Below are positions 32,582 to 43,100 of a stretch of 44,486 nt of DNA, piece by piece. Location of the stretch: the NCBI RefSeq assembly GCF_018760785.1, contig NZ_JAHHZO010000021.1, positions 1-44,486 of the forward strand, read 5' to 3'. Below the pieces are notes generated by a model. It was not told the DNA's origin. It saw only the letters and a list, made by a program, of their open reading frames with translations, and did no database searches. The DNA is from Rhizobium sp. CSW-27. GTDB lineage: Bacteria; Pseudomonadota; Alphaproteobacteria; Rhizobiales; Rhizobiaceae. The translations under genes and the position numbers were made by a program. Within the stretch, counting starts at the first letter, position 1. Every line of letters begins with the position of its first letter.

Positions 32582-35500
32582 GTGACAGGATCATCAAGCT
32601 GGCAACCTACGCCGTCACGGCGAGCGCGGCAGTCGCGCTGACCCTGGTCGTGTGGTTCGCCTTTCCGCTGATTGCCTTCGCAGGCATCGCGCCCTTCGAG
32701 AGCGCATGGTTTCGGCTTGCCCTCATCATCACGATCTGGGCGCTGATGATCGGCATCCTGGCTTATCGTCATTGGCAAGGACGTCGGGCCCAGGCGGCAC
32801 TCGAAGCCGCCATCGCGGTGGAGGACAAGGTTGCAGACGACAGCGAGCAGCTCGCGGAACGCATGAATGACGCGCTTGCGACATTGCGCAAGGCCTCGTC
32901 GACCCGGAACTTCCTGTATGACCTGCCATGGTATGTCATCATTGGCCCGCCAGGCACGGGCAAGACAACGGCACTCGTCAATTCCGGTCTGAAATTTCCT
33001 CTTGCTGCGCATGGCCAGCATGCCTCCATCGCCGGCGTCGGAGGGACGCGGTATTGCGACTGGTGGTTTGCCGAGGAAGCCGTGCTTATCGATACGGCAG
33101 GCCGTTACACGACGCAGGATTCCGACGAGAAGTCGGACCGCAAGAGCTGGCTGTCGTTTCTGTCCCTCCTGAAGACGCAGCGCCCGAAGCAGCCACTGAA
33201 CGGCGTCATCATTGCCATAAGCCTCGAAGATATCATGACGCTGAGCGCGGAGGAACTGAATGCCCATGCTGTCGCGATCCGCAAGCGTCTGCTGGAGCTT
33301 CATCAGGAGCTGAAGGTCGACTTTCCAGTCTACGCCCTCTTTACGAAGGCCGACCTGATCGCGGGCTTCAACGAGTTTTTCAGCGCCTTCACCGAAGACA
33401 GGCGCCGGCAGGTCTGGGGCGCCACCTTCCAGAGCGATGACCGGAAAAAGAACTTTCTTGAACATGTCCCCTCGGAAATCGACGATCTGGTGATGCGGCT
33501 CACGGAAGAAACCGCCGACCGGCTGCAGGCCGAACCGGATCCGATGGCCCGCATCTCGGTCTTCGGTTTTCCGGCGCAGATCGCGGCCCTTCGAGATCCG
33601 ATCGTGCAGTTCCTCGGCGCAATCTTCGAGCCAACCCGCTATCATTCCAACGCCCAGCTTCGCGGCTTCTATTTCTCCTCGGGAACTCAGCAGGGCACCC
33701 CAATCGACCAGATGCTGGGAAAGATGGAAACCAACTTCGGCACGCAGACCGCCGCGATGATGTCCGGTCGGGGGAAAAGCTATTTCCTCCACGATCTGTT
33801 GACCAAGGTCGTCTTCCAGGAAGCCGGCTGGGTATCGCGGGACATGTCGGCCGTTCGACGGGCGGCTTCCATCCGCTATGCGGGTATTGCAGCCATGTTG
33901 CTGGCAACGGTGACGCTGTCCATCGCCTGGATCTGGGCTTATGCGACAAACCGCCAGCTCATTACCGCAACCAACGCTGCCATCGCCGAATACAGGACCA
34001 TCGGCGGCCCGGCCCTCAATGCCGAGCCGGTGTCCGATACCGATCTTCACACCGTCCTCGATCTTCTTCACAAGTTGCGCAACATGGAGACGGGATACGC
34101 CAACGGCAATGCGTTGGCGGGGCGCTTTGCTGGATTCGGACTGGGCCAGACGGATCGCCTCCGGTCGGCAAGCGAGGAAGCCTATCGCCAGGCCCTTGAG
34201 CGCACATTCCGGTCGCGGCTTGTTCTGCGTGTCGAGCAGCAGATCGAGGCCAACATCAATGATCCGATGTTCGTCTACGAGGCGCTCAAGGTCTATCTGA
34301 TGCTGGGGGGCAAGGCACCGAAACCGGACAACGACCTTATCGTCGACTGGATGCAGGAGGATTGGGCGAACAACCTCTATCCGGGAGCCGGAAACAAGGC
34401 AGGCCGGGACGAATTGGAGCAGCATCTTCTGGCGATGCTCGCGCTGGACGATGTGCACAATCCGGAAATCGCGCTCAACGGTTCCCTTGTCAGCGCCGCA
34501 CAGCAGACACTGGCACGTCTGAGCCTTGCTGACCGCGCTTATACCTTGATCAGGGGAGCGGCACAGGCGCAACAACTGGAGGCCTGGAGCCTCGTTGCGC
34601 GGGGCGGTCCGGATTCGGCGCTGGTCTTCGAAACCGTGGACGGATCACCCATCGACACGCTGGAAGTCTCCGGCTTCTTCACTTACGCAGGCTTTCATCA
34701 GTTCTTTCTGGACCAACTCGGCACCGTGGCGGAGAAACTGCAGGCCGAACAGTGGGTTCTTGGCACATCAAACCAGCAGTCGACGCTCGATGCGCAGATT
34801 TCACGCCTCGGTCCGGAACTGCTGGAGCGATACCGGCGCGAGTTCATTGCGGCCTGGGAAAGCACTCTCGGTCGGGTGCGACTGAAGCGAATGTCCGCGG
34901 ACAAGCCGGAATATGTCGCCATCCAAGCTGCCGCCGGCGCCTCCTCACCCATTCGCGGCGTGTTCGAATCAATCAGCGAGGAAACGCGTCTGACCGAGGA
35001 ACGCTCCGCGCCGGTCAAGGAGGATCCGTCGGCACCGGGCACCGCGGAAATGGTCCGAAACGCCGTTATCCAGCGAATTCAAAGCCGGACAAGCGGCTGG
35101 TCGCGCATCGGCATCGACATCGCGCTCAGCAAATCACAGAACCGGCCGGGTACGCCGCAAAGCGCCACAGCCGCACCGGGCTCAAACATCCAGGCCTATT
35201 TCCGCGCCTACCACCAGTTGGTGGAAGGAGAGCCCGGGAGACGATCACTCGACACACTGATCGCCAATCTGAACGACATCAGCCAAAGCCTTATTCTCGC
35301 CCTGACGCCTTCGCAGACGCAGCGGGCAACCGCGAATCTTCAGGTCCAGATCGCCAGCCTCAAGTCGAACGTATCGCGGCTGCCGCCGACACTCGCCAAG
35401 ATGATGCAGAGTGCCGTAAGCGATTTCGAGGGAGATGCTGCCGGGTCAACGATCGCACAGCTGAATCAGGAACTTAATGTTCGCGTCACGCGGGCGTGCC

Positions 35501-36150
35501 AGGAAATCACGGCCAACCGCTATCCGTTTTCGCCGACCAGCGACAGGGACGTGCCGATTGCGGAATTCACCAAGCTGTTTGCTCCGAACGGGGCCATCGA
35601 CAGATTCTTCAGCGAAAGGCTTTCTCCACTGGTCGATGTCAGCAAGCCGAACTGGGACTGGAACCAAGGGGACCGGCTTGGACAGGAGCTTTCGCGGGCC
35701 ACCCTGAGAGAATTCCAACGCGCCGCGCAGATCCGCGATGCCTTTTTCCCCTCGGGCGCGCCCATGCTGTCGCTCCAGATGGTGGTGAAGCCACAGACCC
35801 TGTCCGGAAATGCGGACTTCGCCCTCTTCGAGCTCAACGGCAACGTGATTCAGTCGCAACAGGTTGGCAATGCTCCGGTCAGCTTGACCTGGCCAGGCAC
35901 GGGAGCCGGATCCGCAAGCATCTCGATCTTCCCGGAATTGCCCGGGCGTTCCTCTCATATCGCGGCGAACGGGCCCTGGGCGTTGATGCGGCTTCTGGCG
36001 ATGGGCAGCATATCCGGCAGCGCCGAGGCTATGGCGGCTCGCTTCGTCATCGGCGGACGAGAGGTCTCGTATCGCATCGAACTTGGCGCGACGAGCAACC
36101 CCTTCCTTTTGCCGGCACTTGCGGATTTCAAGTGCCCGGCGGGCTTCTGA
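32578..36150 (+). CDS. tssM: T6SS inner-membrane core protein TssM (IcmF)
   Basis: A 1190-residue TssM. Two membrane segments lie at about residues 8-30 and 42-62, a cytoplasmic NTPase-like domain follows with Walker A GPPGTGKTT (residues 123-131), and a third segment at about 432-455 leads to a periplasmic part of over 700 residues. Family landmarks are WWFAEEAVLIDTAGRY, KPLNGVI-type QPLNGVIIAIS, and RGFYFSSGTQQGTPID. The C-terminal beta-domain (about 1060-1180), which in other systems contacts TssJ, is present (WPGTGAGSASISIF). The Walker A motif looks intact. Confidence 0.96.
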   Translation: MSDRIIKLATYAVTASAAVALTLVVWFAFPLIAFAGIAPFESAWFRLALIITIWALMIGILAYRHWQGRRAQAALEAAIAVEDKVADDSEQLAERMNDALATLRKASSTRNFLYDLPWYVIIGPPGTGKTTALVNSGLKFPLAAHGQHASIAGVGGTRYCDWWFAEEAVLIDTAGRYTTQDSDEKSDRKSWLSFLSLLKTQRPKQPLNGVIIAISLEDIMTLSAEELNAHAVAIRKRLLELHQELKVDFPVYALFTKADLIAGFNEFFSAFTEDRRRQVWGATFQSDDRKKNFLEHVPSEIDDLVMRLTEETADRLQAEPDPMARISVFGFPAQIAALRDPIVQFLGAIFEPTRYHSNAQLRGFYFSSGTQQGTPIDQMLGKMETNFGTQTAAMMSGRGKSYFLHDLLTKVVFQEAGWVSRDMSAVRRAASIRYAGIAAMLLATVTLSIAWIWAYATNRQLITATNAAIAEYRTIGGPALNAEPVSDTDLHTVLDLLHKLRNMETGYANGNALAGRFAGFGLGQTDRLRSASEEAYRQALERTFRSRLVLRVEQQIEANINDPMFVYEALKVYLMLGGKAPKPDNDLIVDWMQEDWANNLYPGAGNKAGRDELEQHLLAMLALDDVHNPEIALNGSLVSAAQQTLARLSLADRAYTLIRGAAQAQQLEAWSLVARGGPDSALVFETVDGSPIDTLEVSGFFTYAGFHQFFLDQLGTVAEKLQAEQWVLGTSNQQSTLDAQISRLGPELLERYRREFIAAWESTLGRVRLKRMSADKPEYVAIQAAAGASSPIRGVFESISEETRLTEERSAPVKEDPSAPGTAEMVRNAVIQRIQSRTSGWSRIGIDIALSKSQNRPGTPQSATAAPGSNIQAYFRAYHQLVEGEPGRRSLDTLIANLNDISQSLILALTPSQTQRATANLQVQIASLKSNVSRLPPTLAKMMQSAVSDFEGDAAGSTIAQLNQELNVRVTRACQEITANRYPFSPTSDRDVPIAEFTKLFAPNGAIDRFFSERLSPLVDVSKPNWDWNQGDRLGQELSRATLREFQRAAQIRDAFFPSGAPMLSLQMVVKPQTLSGNADFALFELNGNVIQSQQVGNAPVSLTWPGTGAGSASISIFPELPGRSSHIAANGPWALMRLLAMGSISGSAEAMAARFVIGGREVSYRIELGATSNPFLLPALADFKCPAGF

Positions 36151-36160
36151 GGACAGGGAG

Positions 36161-36208
36161 ATGATGATCAAGGCAGCAGCTTCGTACCTCGCATGGGAGA
36201 CAGCGTGA
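36161..36208 (+). CDS. 15-residue leader-like mini-ORF before tagF
   Basis: A short frame of 15 codons plus stop begins with ATGATG right after GGGAG and stops at TGA 36206-36208, sharing its last base with the tagF ATG (TGATG). The encoded MMIKAAASYLAWETA has no recognisable family. The tight stop-start overlap suggests it couples tagF translation to ribosomes ending here; it may also be chance. Confidence 0.3.
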   Translation: MMIKAAASYLAWETA

Positions 36209-36891
36209 TGCCGGTCGGCCTGTTCGGCAAATATCCCGGCAAGCGGGACTTCCTGTCTCTCAATCTGCCGAAAACGGTGATCACCACCATGGAAGACTGG
36301 CTGCAGGCTGCCATTGTTGTCAGCAGCCAGCAACTGGGACCCGCATGGCGGGATCACTATCTCGTTCATCCGATCTGGAATTTCCGCATCGGCGCCAAGG
36401 TGATCGGCACGGACTGCGTCGGCGCCATGATGCCGTCGGTTGACGGGATCGGACGTTACTTTCCACTTTCCATCATTGCCTGGGCTGGCGATGGCGCTCA
36501 ACTCGCACCGTTTCGGGATGTTGCGGCGGAGTGGGTGGATGACGTGCACCACCGCCTGCTCTCCGCTCTGGACGACGCGCCGACGGCAGATCCCTCCACC
36601 CTCCTGGAAGGCCTGACGGATCTGGAAAGGCCGCGGGGGACGCAGCGATTGGAGACAATCGCGGGAGGCTGGCGCATCGTGTCGGCCGAACCGACGGAAC
36701 AATCCGCCATCGCGCACCTGGAAGAGCTCCGCTTCGCGGAAGAGGAAGAAAGCCTCACCCTGTGGTGGACGAAAGGCAGCCATCTGGTGCCCGGTCAACT
36801 GGTTTGCTTCGTCGGAATGCCCGCCCCCTGTTTCTATGTTTCCATGCTGGGCTCTTCCGAAGCGACACTTGACGACCCGCCGGTTCCGTAA
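36208..36891 (+). CDS. tagF: T6SS regulator TagF (ImpM)
   Basis: A 227-residue TagF/ImpM-type protein, which in Pseudomonas and Agrobacterium holds back T6SS assembly by binding Fha. I chose ATG 36208 because MPVGLFGKYPGKRDF is the usual opening and GGGAG lies eight bases upstream; ATG 36193 would add five residues. Landmarks are RDHYLVHPIWNFRI, GAMMPSVDGIGRYFPLSI and SLTLWWTKGSH. It is a stand-alone TagF here, not fused to PppA as in Agrobacterium. Confidence 0.92.
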   Translation: MPVGLFGKYPGKRDFLSLNLPKTVITTMEDWLQAAIVVSSQQLGPAWRDHYLVHPIWNFRIGAKVIGTDCVGAMMPSVDGIGRYFPLSIIAWAGDGAQLAPFRDVAAEWVDDVHHRLLSALDDAPTADPSTLLEGLTDLERPRGTQRLETIAGGWRIVSAEPTEQSAIAHLEELRFAEEEESLTLWWTKGSHLVPGQLVCFVGMPAPCFYVSMLGSSEATLDDPPVP

Positions 36892-36940
36892 AGCACAGCA
36901 TAAAACCGTATCACCAAGGCTTCCCGAAGAAAGATCGCCC

Positions 36941-37753
36941 ATGATGAACGAACCGACTCCCGGCAGCCAAATGATGTTTCGCCACGACGCACACAGCCTG
37001 TCACACGTAGGATGCGTGCGTCAGTTGAACGAAGATCGAAGCTTCGCGGCTCCGGCGATCGGTATCTGGGCGGTGGCCGATGGCATGGGGGGGCACCATG
37101 CCGGCGATTTTGCCAGCGAAACGATTGTGCGCCATCTGCAGCAGGTCGAGAGCGCCGCGACGCCGGCAGACCTCGAAGCCGCGTTTCGTGCGGTCCTGCA
37201 GCATGCCAACGCCGAGATATTCCAGTACGCGCAGCGGCAGGGTAATCTTGTCGTCGGCTCCACCTTTGTGGGCCTTCTCTGCTTTGGCTCCCTTTTCCGC
37301 TGCTACTGGTGCGGCGACAGCCGGGCCTATCTGCTGCGCAACGACAGTCTCACACAGATTTCCCGCGATCACACAGAGGTTCAGGAATTGCTGGACCAGG
37401 GGCTTCTGACCGCAGAGGAAGCGGCCAGCTATCCGCGCAGGAATGCGATCACTCAGGCGGTCGGCGTAGCGGAACAGTTGCACATGGACTATGTCGACGG
37501 AGAAATCCGTGCAGGCGACGCATTTCTGTTGTGCACGGACGGGCTGACCAATCATTTGAGCGATCTCGAAATCGGCAAGCTGATGACCGGCCGTCGCGCT
37601 TCCGATATCTGCCATGATCTTGTCAATCTCGCGCTCTCACGCGGCGGCACCGACAATGTCACGGTCAATATCGTGCAGTTCTTCTCCGCATCGGCGACCA
37701 TTCCGGTCAACGGTCCCATTGCAAGACCACAAACCGTCGGCGGAGCAGGATGA
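36941..37753 (+). CDS. pppA: T6SS PP2C-type phosphatase PppA
   Basis: A 270-residue PPM/PP2C serine/threonine phosphatase that reverses PpkA phosphorylation of the FHA protein. I chose ATG 36941 (MMNEPTPGS). Metal-binding and catalytic motifs are visible: VRQLNEDRS, VADGMGGHHAG, WCGDSRAYLLR, CTDGLTNHLSD and GGTDNVTVNIV. The stop overlaps the ppkA start (ATGATGA), so phosphatase and kinase are made together. No membrane segment. Confidence 0.94.
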   Translation: MMNEPTPGSQMMFRHDAHSLSHVGCVRQLNEDRSFAAPAIGIWAVADGMGGHHAGDFASETIVRHLQQVESAATPADLEAAFRAVLQHANAEIFQYAQRQGNLVVGSTFVGLLCFGSLFRCYWCGDSRAYLLRNDSLTQISRDHTEVQELLDQGLLTAEEAASYPRRNAITQAVGVAEQLHMDYVDGEIRAGDAFLLCTDGLTNHLSDLEIGKLMTGRRASDICHDLVNLALSRGGTDNVTVNIVQFFSASATIPVNGPIARPQTVGGAG

Positions 37754-40023
37754 TGAATCGCGAAACGACGCACATCAATTCGCCGAGCGTGGGGCCGGGA
37801 ACGACACTCAACGGCATGTTCGCCATCGACGAGAAGCTGGCCGCTGGCGGCATGGGCGAAGTCTACCGAGGTCACAACATTACCACGGGTGATCCGGTTG
37901 CAATCAAGGTCGTGCTGCGCGAACTCGCCAAGGACCAGACGATCATCAACCTGTTCTTCAAGGAAGCCAAGGTTCTCAACAGCCTGCACCACCCGGCGAT
38001 CGTCAGATACGGCGTCTTCTCGGTCGATCCGGTCATCGAGAGGCCTTATCTTGTCATGGAATTTGTTGATGGAACATCTTTGTCGGATGCGATCGACAAC
38101 AAGGCCCTGTCACTGGAGGAAACGAAGCTGCTCGTCTCGCGTCTGGCTTCGGGGCTGGACGCCGCCCACCGGGCAGGCGTGATCCATCGCGACATTTCTC
38201 CAGACAATGTGATCCTGTCCGGCGGCAAGGTGACTGGGGCCAAGATCATCGATTTCGGCATCGCCAGGGCAAACAATGTCGGCACGGGGACGCTTCTGGG
38301 CGGCCAGTTCGCCGGCAAATACAACTTCGTATCGCCAGAGCAACTTGGGCTCTTCAACGGTGATGTCACGGAGGTGTCGGACGTCTACAGCCTAGGTCTT
38401 CTGACGGTCAACGCGCTGCGCGGTCGGCCGATTGACATGAGCGGGACGCAATTCCAGGTGATCGAGAAGCGCCGCTCTGTTCCGGATCTGTCAGACATCG
38501 ACATGGAAATCCGTCCCATCCTCGAATTGATGCTGCAGCCGGACCCCGCAAACCGCACAGTAACGATGGCGGACATTGCCGAATGGCTTGCTCCGGACAC
38601 GAGGAAAACGCGGACTTCCCTCCCCCCTGTGACCAGGCTTGCACAATATCCGGCACCTGCAATGCCAGGCGATGCCGATCACCGGGAACAGCCGTCTGGC
38701 GGTCTCGCGCCCCCAGGCTTGCCAGGAAGTCAGCACATGTCGCGGCCTCCGTCTTCGGAACCGGAGAGAACCATTCTGGTTGCCCCCGCCTCCGGAGTGA
38801 CGGACGGGACAGCCTCGGCACAAGCCGGATCCGCGCAGGCATTCGGCGATCATGCGACACCGCCTTCTTCGCCGGCTCCTCCCCATCAGGAGAGCATAGC
38901 CGAGCCCGAGAACGGCGCAAATCCAGACCTCCGCCAGGAGGACAATATAGCCGATCCGCTGTCGGAGGTGACGGTCCAGAAGCCTGCCGTCGAGTCGGAC
39001 AACGGCAGCCACGCCCAAGGCCAGGAAAAAGGCAGGTCCAAGGACCGGCAGAAGGCCAGAAAGCTCCGGTTCCTGCCGGCGATCGCGGCCTCTGTTGTCA
39101 TCGCAGGAGGCGTTGCCATCTATCTTTCCGGGGTCCTTTCTCCGCCACCCCCGGAAGAGACGCCGGGAATGGGCGCGCCCCCCGTTTTGAAGCCGGCCGC
39201 TGCCCCGGACGCCGCTCGCCCGAGGCAGACGGAACTGGCGCGCGAAACGCCGGGCTCTGTCATCCCGGCGTCTCCGCCGGATTTGGGCGGGCAACCACAA
39301 CGACCGCCGGAGCCTCAAACTCAGCCGGCTCAAGAGCCGCCACAGGGGCAGGCGCCGGTGGCCATGGCCGTGCCGGCCGCACCGATCACATCAATGGGGC
39401 AGGTCAGCGAAAGGCTGGACTGGTTGCAGAATTTCGCAGGAGGCGACTGCTTCTTCGCCCGGCCCGTCGCTGCTGCCGCGGACATGATGAGCATCGAAGG
39501 CATGTCCCAAAGCGTCGACGCCTTCATCCGCCTGGAGGCTGATTTCAAGGGTCGATTCGGTTTCGAGCCGAACATCGAGGTCCGATCGATCCAGCCGAGC
39601 CAGTGCAGCGTGGCCAATTTCCTCAATCAACAGTTCAAGGGGCGCCATCCCACGGTCAAGATTACGCTGAACAGCGACCGTGTGAAAAGCGGACAGTCCC
39701 TGTCGGGTTCGATCGAGGGGCTTCAGAAGGCACACACGCTTCTCTACCTGATCGACAACGACGGTTATGTCTACCAGATTGACCAGTTCCTCAAGCGCGA
39801 CCAGCAGATCGGCAGATTCAGCATCAAGCTGGTTGAACTCGCAGGTCGTCAGCCTCTGGCACAGGTTATGCTTGTCTTGTCGAGTGACAAGCCGATCCGG
39901 GGTGGCGCCTTGCGCGAACCGTCCAGCGGACAAAGCCTCTTTCCCAAGCTGCTGCAATCGATCCAGGACGAGAAGCTGGAGGTTGACGTGGGCTTCGCCT
40001 TCTTCCTGCTCGGCGGCTCCTGA
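37750..40023 (+). CDS. ppkA: T6SS serine/threonine kinase PpkA with periplasmic DUF4384-like domain
   Basis: A 757-residue transmembrane kinase. The kinase domain (about 20-280) has the glycine loop AAGGMGEVYRG, Lys53 in VAIKVV, catalytic Asp148 in HRDISPDN and Asp168 in DFGIAR, so it looks active. A Pro/Glu-rich linker leads to one membrane segment (about 440-462), then a Pro/Gln-rich spacer and a periplasmic domain (about 555-757). That domain has two cysteine-containing motifs (GGDCFFARP, IQPSQCSVANFL) followed by a DUF4384-like part (LYLIDNDGYVYQIDQF). The periplasmic part probably senses envelope state and signals through TagH. TagH itself lies more than 33 kb away. Confidence 0.92.
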   Translation: MMNRETTHINSPSVGPGTTLNGMFAIDEKLAAGGMGEVYRGHNITTGDPVAIKVVLRELAKDQTIINLFFKEAKVLNSLHHPAIVRYGVFSVDPVIERPYLVMEFVDGTSLSDAIDNKALSLEETKLLVSRLASGLDAAHRAGVIHRDISPDNVILSGGKVTGAKIIDFGIARANNVGTGTLLGGQFAGKYNFVSPEQLGLFNGDVTEVSDVYSLGLLTVNALRGRPIDMSGTQFQVIEKRRSVPDLSDIDMEIRPILELMLQPDPANRTVTMADIAEWLAPDTRKTRTSLPPVTRLAQYPAPAMPGDADHREQPSGGLAPPGLPGSQHMSRPPSSEPERTILVAPASGVTDGTASAQAGSAQAFGDHATPPSSPAPPHQESIAEPENGANPDLRQEDNIADPLSEVTVQKPAVESDNGSHAQGQEKGRSKDRQKARKLRFLPAIAASVVIAGGVAIYLSGVLSPPPPEETPGMGAPPVLKPAAAPDAARPRQTELARETPGSVIPASPPDLGGQPQRPPEPQTQPAQEPPQGQAPVAMAVPAAPITSMGQVSERLDWLQNFAGGDCFFARPVAAAADMMSIEGMSQSVDAFIRLEADFKGRFGFEPNIEVRSIQPSQCSVANFLNQQFKGRHPTVKITLNSDRVKSGQSLSGSIEGLQKAHTLLYLIDNDGYVYQIDQFLKRDQQIGRFSIKLVELAGRQPLAQVMLVLSSDKPIRGGALREPSSGQSLFPKLLQSIQDEKLEVDVGFAFFLLGGS

Positions 40024-40161
40024 GAGGACATGCGATGAGGGACGTGTCGTCATGGACGCAAAGCACACTTGCCGCGGTGAGATCGGCGGAATCCGGAAAC
40101 TGTTTTCCGTAACCAAGCCCAGGGCACGATCCGGGGCAGAAGGCAGGAACGGAGGCAAAGG

Positions 40162-43100
40162 ATGCTGGGTCGCGTGCTTCTGATTGGAAGTGGCCTCTTC
40201 GTCGTGCTGCTGATCGCGGCGTTGCTAGCGCCCTATCTTGTTGACCGGTCGGTCGTCCGAAACGTGCTGGAAAAGCAGATTTCTGGTCTGATGCAGTCTC
40301 CCGTCACGATCCGCGGCGCCATTGACTTTCAGCTTCTGCCATTCCCTTCCCTGAAACTTGCCGAGGTTCGCGTGGGGGCGGATACGCCACGCAACCTGCG
40401 TCTGGAGGTGTCACAGCTTTCCATGCGCATGGAAATTGGCCCGCTGCTTTCCGGAGAAGCCCGTATCTTCGACCTGCGGCTTAACCGGCCGAAGCTTTTC
40501 CTTCCCATCGACGGGACAGGCATCCGGAACTTGGGGCAGACACCGTCCTTTGCCGGCAGGACGGGACAGATCGTCATCGAGGACATCCACGTGGAAAACG
40601 GCGAGATGCATCTCATTGACGCTCGCTCCGGTCAGGTGCGGAGCGCGCGCGATATCTCGGCGGTCGTCGCGGCTGCATCTATGCAGGGCCCCTGGCGTGG
40701 AGAGGGGCGCGGCCTGTTTGAAGGCCGCGAAGGGAGCTTCAGTTTTCTGAGCGGTCGTGCCAACCAACCGCGGGAAGACATCCCCCTTCGTGTCCGGTTC
40801 CGGCCGCAGTCGCATCCCGTTGACGTGCAGCTTGATGGACACCTCGTGCACGAGGAAGCCAGGCTGGCCTATCGGGGCAATTTCAGCATCGTGTCGGCAA
40901 GCAGCAACAGCCAGGGCGCAATATCGGAAGCGTCAGACTGGTCTTCCTGGCATGTGAAGGGTGCATTCGAAGTTACCGGCGAACAGTTGCTCATTCCAAG
41001 CTACCGGCTGGAGACCAAGGGCAGACCTCTGCCTTACGCCGTCACCGGGCGGGCGAAGCTCGATCTCGGTGCACAGCCAGCTTTCGTGCTGACCGCCGAA
41101 GGCCAGCAGATTGACCTGAAGCGCCTGGGGAGATGGAATGACCGCGCCGGTCCGGAAGATCCATTGCAGGAAACGGCGCTGCGGCAACTCGAACATCTCG
41201 TGGCAAAGCTGGCGATGATTCCGTTCCCGCAGATGCCGGGCCGGGTTACGTTGCGTCTGCCTGTGATCGCGTTGAAAGACGCCATGCTCCAGGACCTGCA
41301 CCTGGATATGGAGCCTCGCCCCTTCGGCACAAAAGTAACGCGGCTTGACGTCATCTTGCCGGGCCGAACCCGGTTGCAGGCAAGCGGCGACATGACCTTC
41401 AATGAAGTTCCGGCATTTGAGGGCACGGTTTCGGTCATGTCGGAAGATGCCTCGGGCCTTTCGCGATGGCTGGTCGGCCCAGCGGTCGCAGGACCCGACC
41501 TGCAAACCCCGGCGCAACTCACGACGAAGGCGACGATCACGCCCTTCATCCAGCGTTTCGACGGTCTCGACGTGAACATCGGCGCGACACGGATAGCAGG
41601 CCTCGTCGAGAGAAGGACACCTGATGAGCTTGCATCGAGCCTGCACATTTCGCTGAAAGGGGCGCATATCGACCTGGATGCGACGCAGGCTTACGTCGCC
41701 TCCCTGCTTCAATCACAGACGGTTACACATGTCCTTGAAGGACACGGCATCACGGTGCCCCTGAGAATGAGCCCTGTCGCCGCATCGGGTCTGGTGGCAG
41801 ACATTGCGGAGGCGGACGTTTCTGTTGCCGATGGCATCGTCACCGTGGAGAGGCTGGCATTGCACAATGTCGCCGGCGCCGACCTTGCAGGCCATGCGCG
41901 CTTCGACGCCGGTTTTTCAGGTGAAGGAGAGGTGAAATTCGCCAGCCCGGATCCAACCGCCTTCCTGCGCATGGCCTCCGACCGCCTTCGGGCGATCCCG
42001 CTCCTGAACTGGCTGGCCGGCAACAGCCAATGGTACCGGGACACGGAACTGAACGCAGAATTCCACCGGAGCCGCAGTACCGGCGGGCATGCCATCCGGA
42101 TCGAGGGAAAATCCAACGGCAGCACTGTGACGGCGGACGTGGTGCTGCCGATGCGAATGGACGATGCAAACAACGGCGGCAGCGCAGTCGCTGCGACAAT
42201 CTCCAATCCATCAGGCGCAACGCTTCTCGCTCAGACTGGACTGACGTCAGCCGCCATGGTTGCCCCGGGCCCCGCCACCCTGACCGTCAAGGCCGGCATG
42301 CGAGATGCAGCCGTCGATGCGACGGTCGATCTGGCAACGAAGACCACGTCTGTCGGCATCAGCGGCCTCTTCGAGATTGCCGGGCACGAGATCTGGACGA
42401 ACAAGGCACGCCTGTCGCTGATGAGCGAGGACATCGGGTCCGTTATTGATCAAGCGCGAATGGAGACCCCCACGCTGCCCGAGGGCACCGCCGTCGAACT
42501 CCTTGCGGATATCGCAATCGATACTGACCTGTTGCGGCTCGACAGCATTGAGGGACGTCTGGCAGGTGTTGGCGTCCGGGGTTGGCTGACGATTGCCAGC
42601 CACGTTACCCCGCCAGCCATTTCTGGCTCCCTCTCCTTCGAGGAAATTAACATCAGCCGGCTCGGCGACATCATCCTGCAGCCGAGGCAGCGCTCGGAAG
42701 GCAGAAAGGCTGTGACCGAGGCGAGTTTCCCCGGTCTGGCCGGTCGGGTGGAGGTCACGTCGGAGAGCGTCTTCGCAGGCTCCCTCGGCACCGCGCGCAA
42801 GGCATCCGCCCAAGTCTATCTCGACCGGAACGGCATTACCCTCAAGGAACTTACCGCGCTCTGGCGAGATGGACAGATCGGAGGGCAGCTTGCCTTGTCG
42901 AAAGCTGGCGGCCTCGGCCTCCTTCAGATGCAGATCAGAGGCAAAGACATCGCAATGGCGCCGCTGCCCGATGCGACGGGACGGGAGATAGCGAGTGACG
43001 GAAAGCTCACATTCTCGTTCACCGCCGATGCTGTCGGCAACAACCAGGATCAGATGCTGCGCTCGGCCAGCGGCGACGGAAGCCTCGACATTCGCAACCT

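Noticed and set aside
32146..34575. 809-codon open frame antisense to tssL/tssM
   Set aside because: It lies opposite two certain T6SS genes. Its residues look like a GC-rich antisense shadow (Arg, Gly, His, Asp rich) without domains.
35446..36942. 498-codon open frame antisense to tssM/tagF
   Set aside because: Opposite well-recognised genes, with no family features.
40069..40183. Small frame in the ppkA-asmA gap (about 40 residues)
   Set aside because: It overlaps the strong asmA ribosome-binding site and start, has basic low-complexity composition and no ribosome-binding site of its own.
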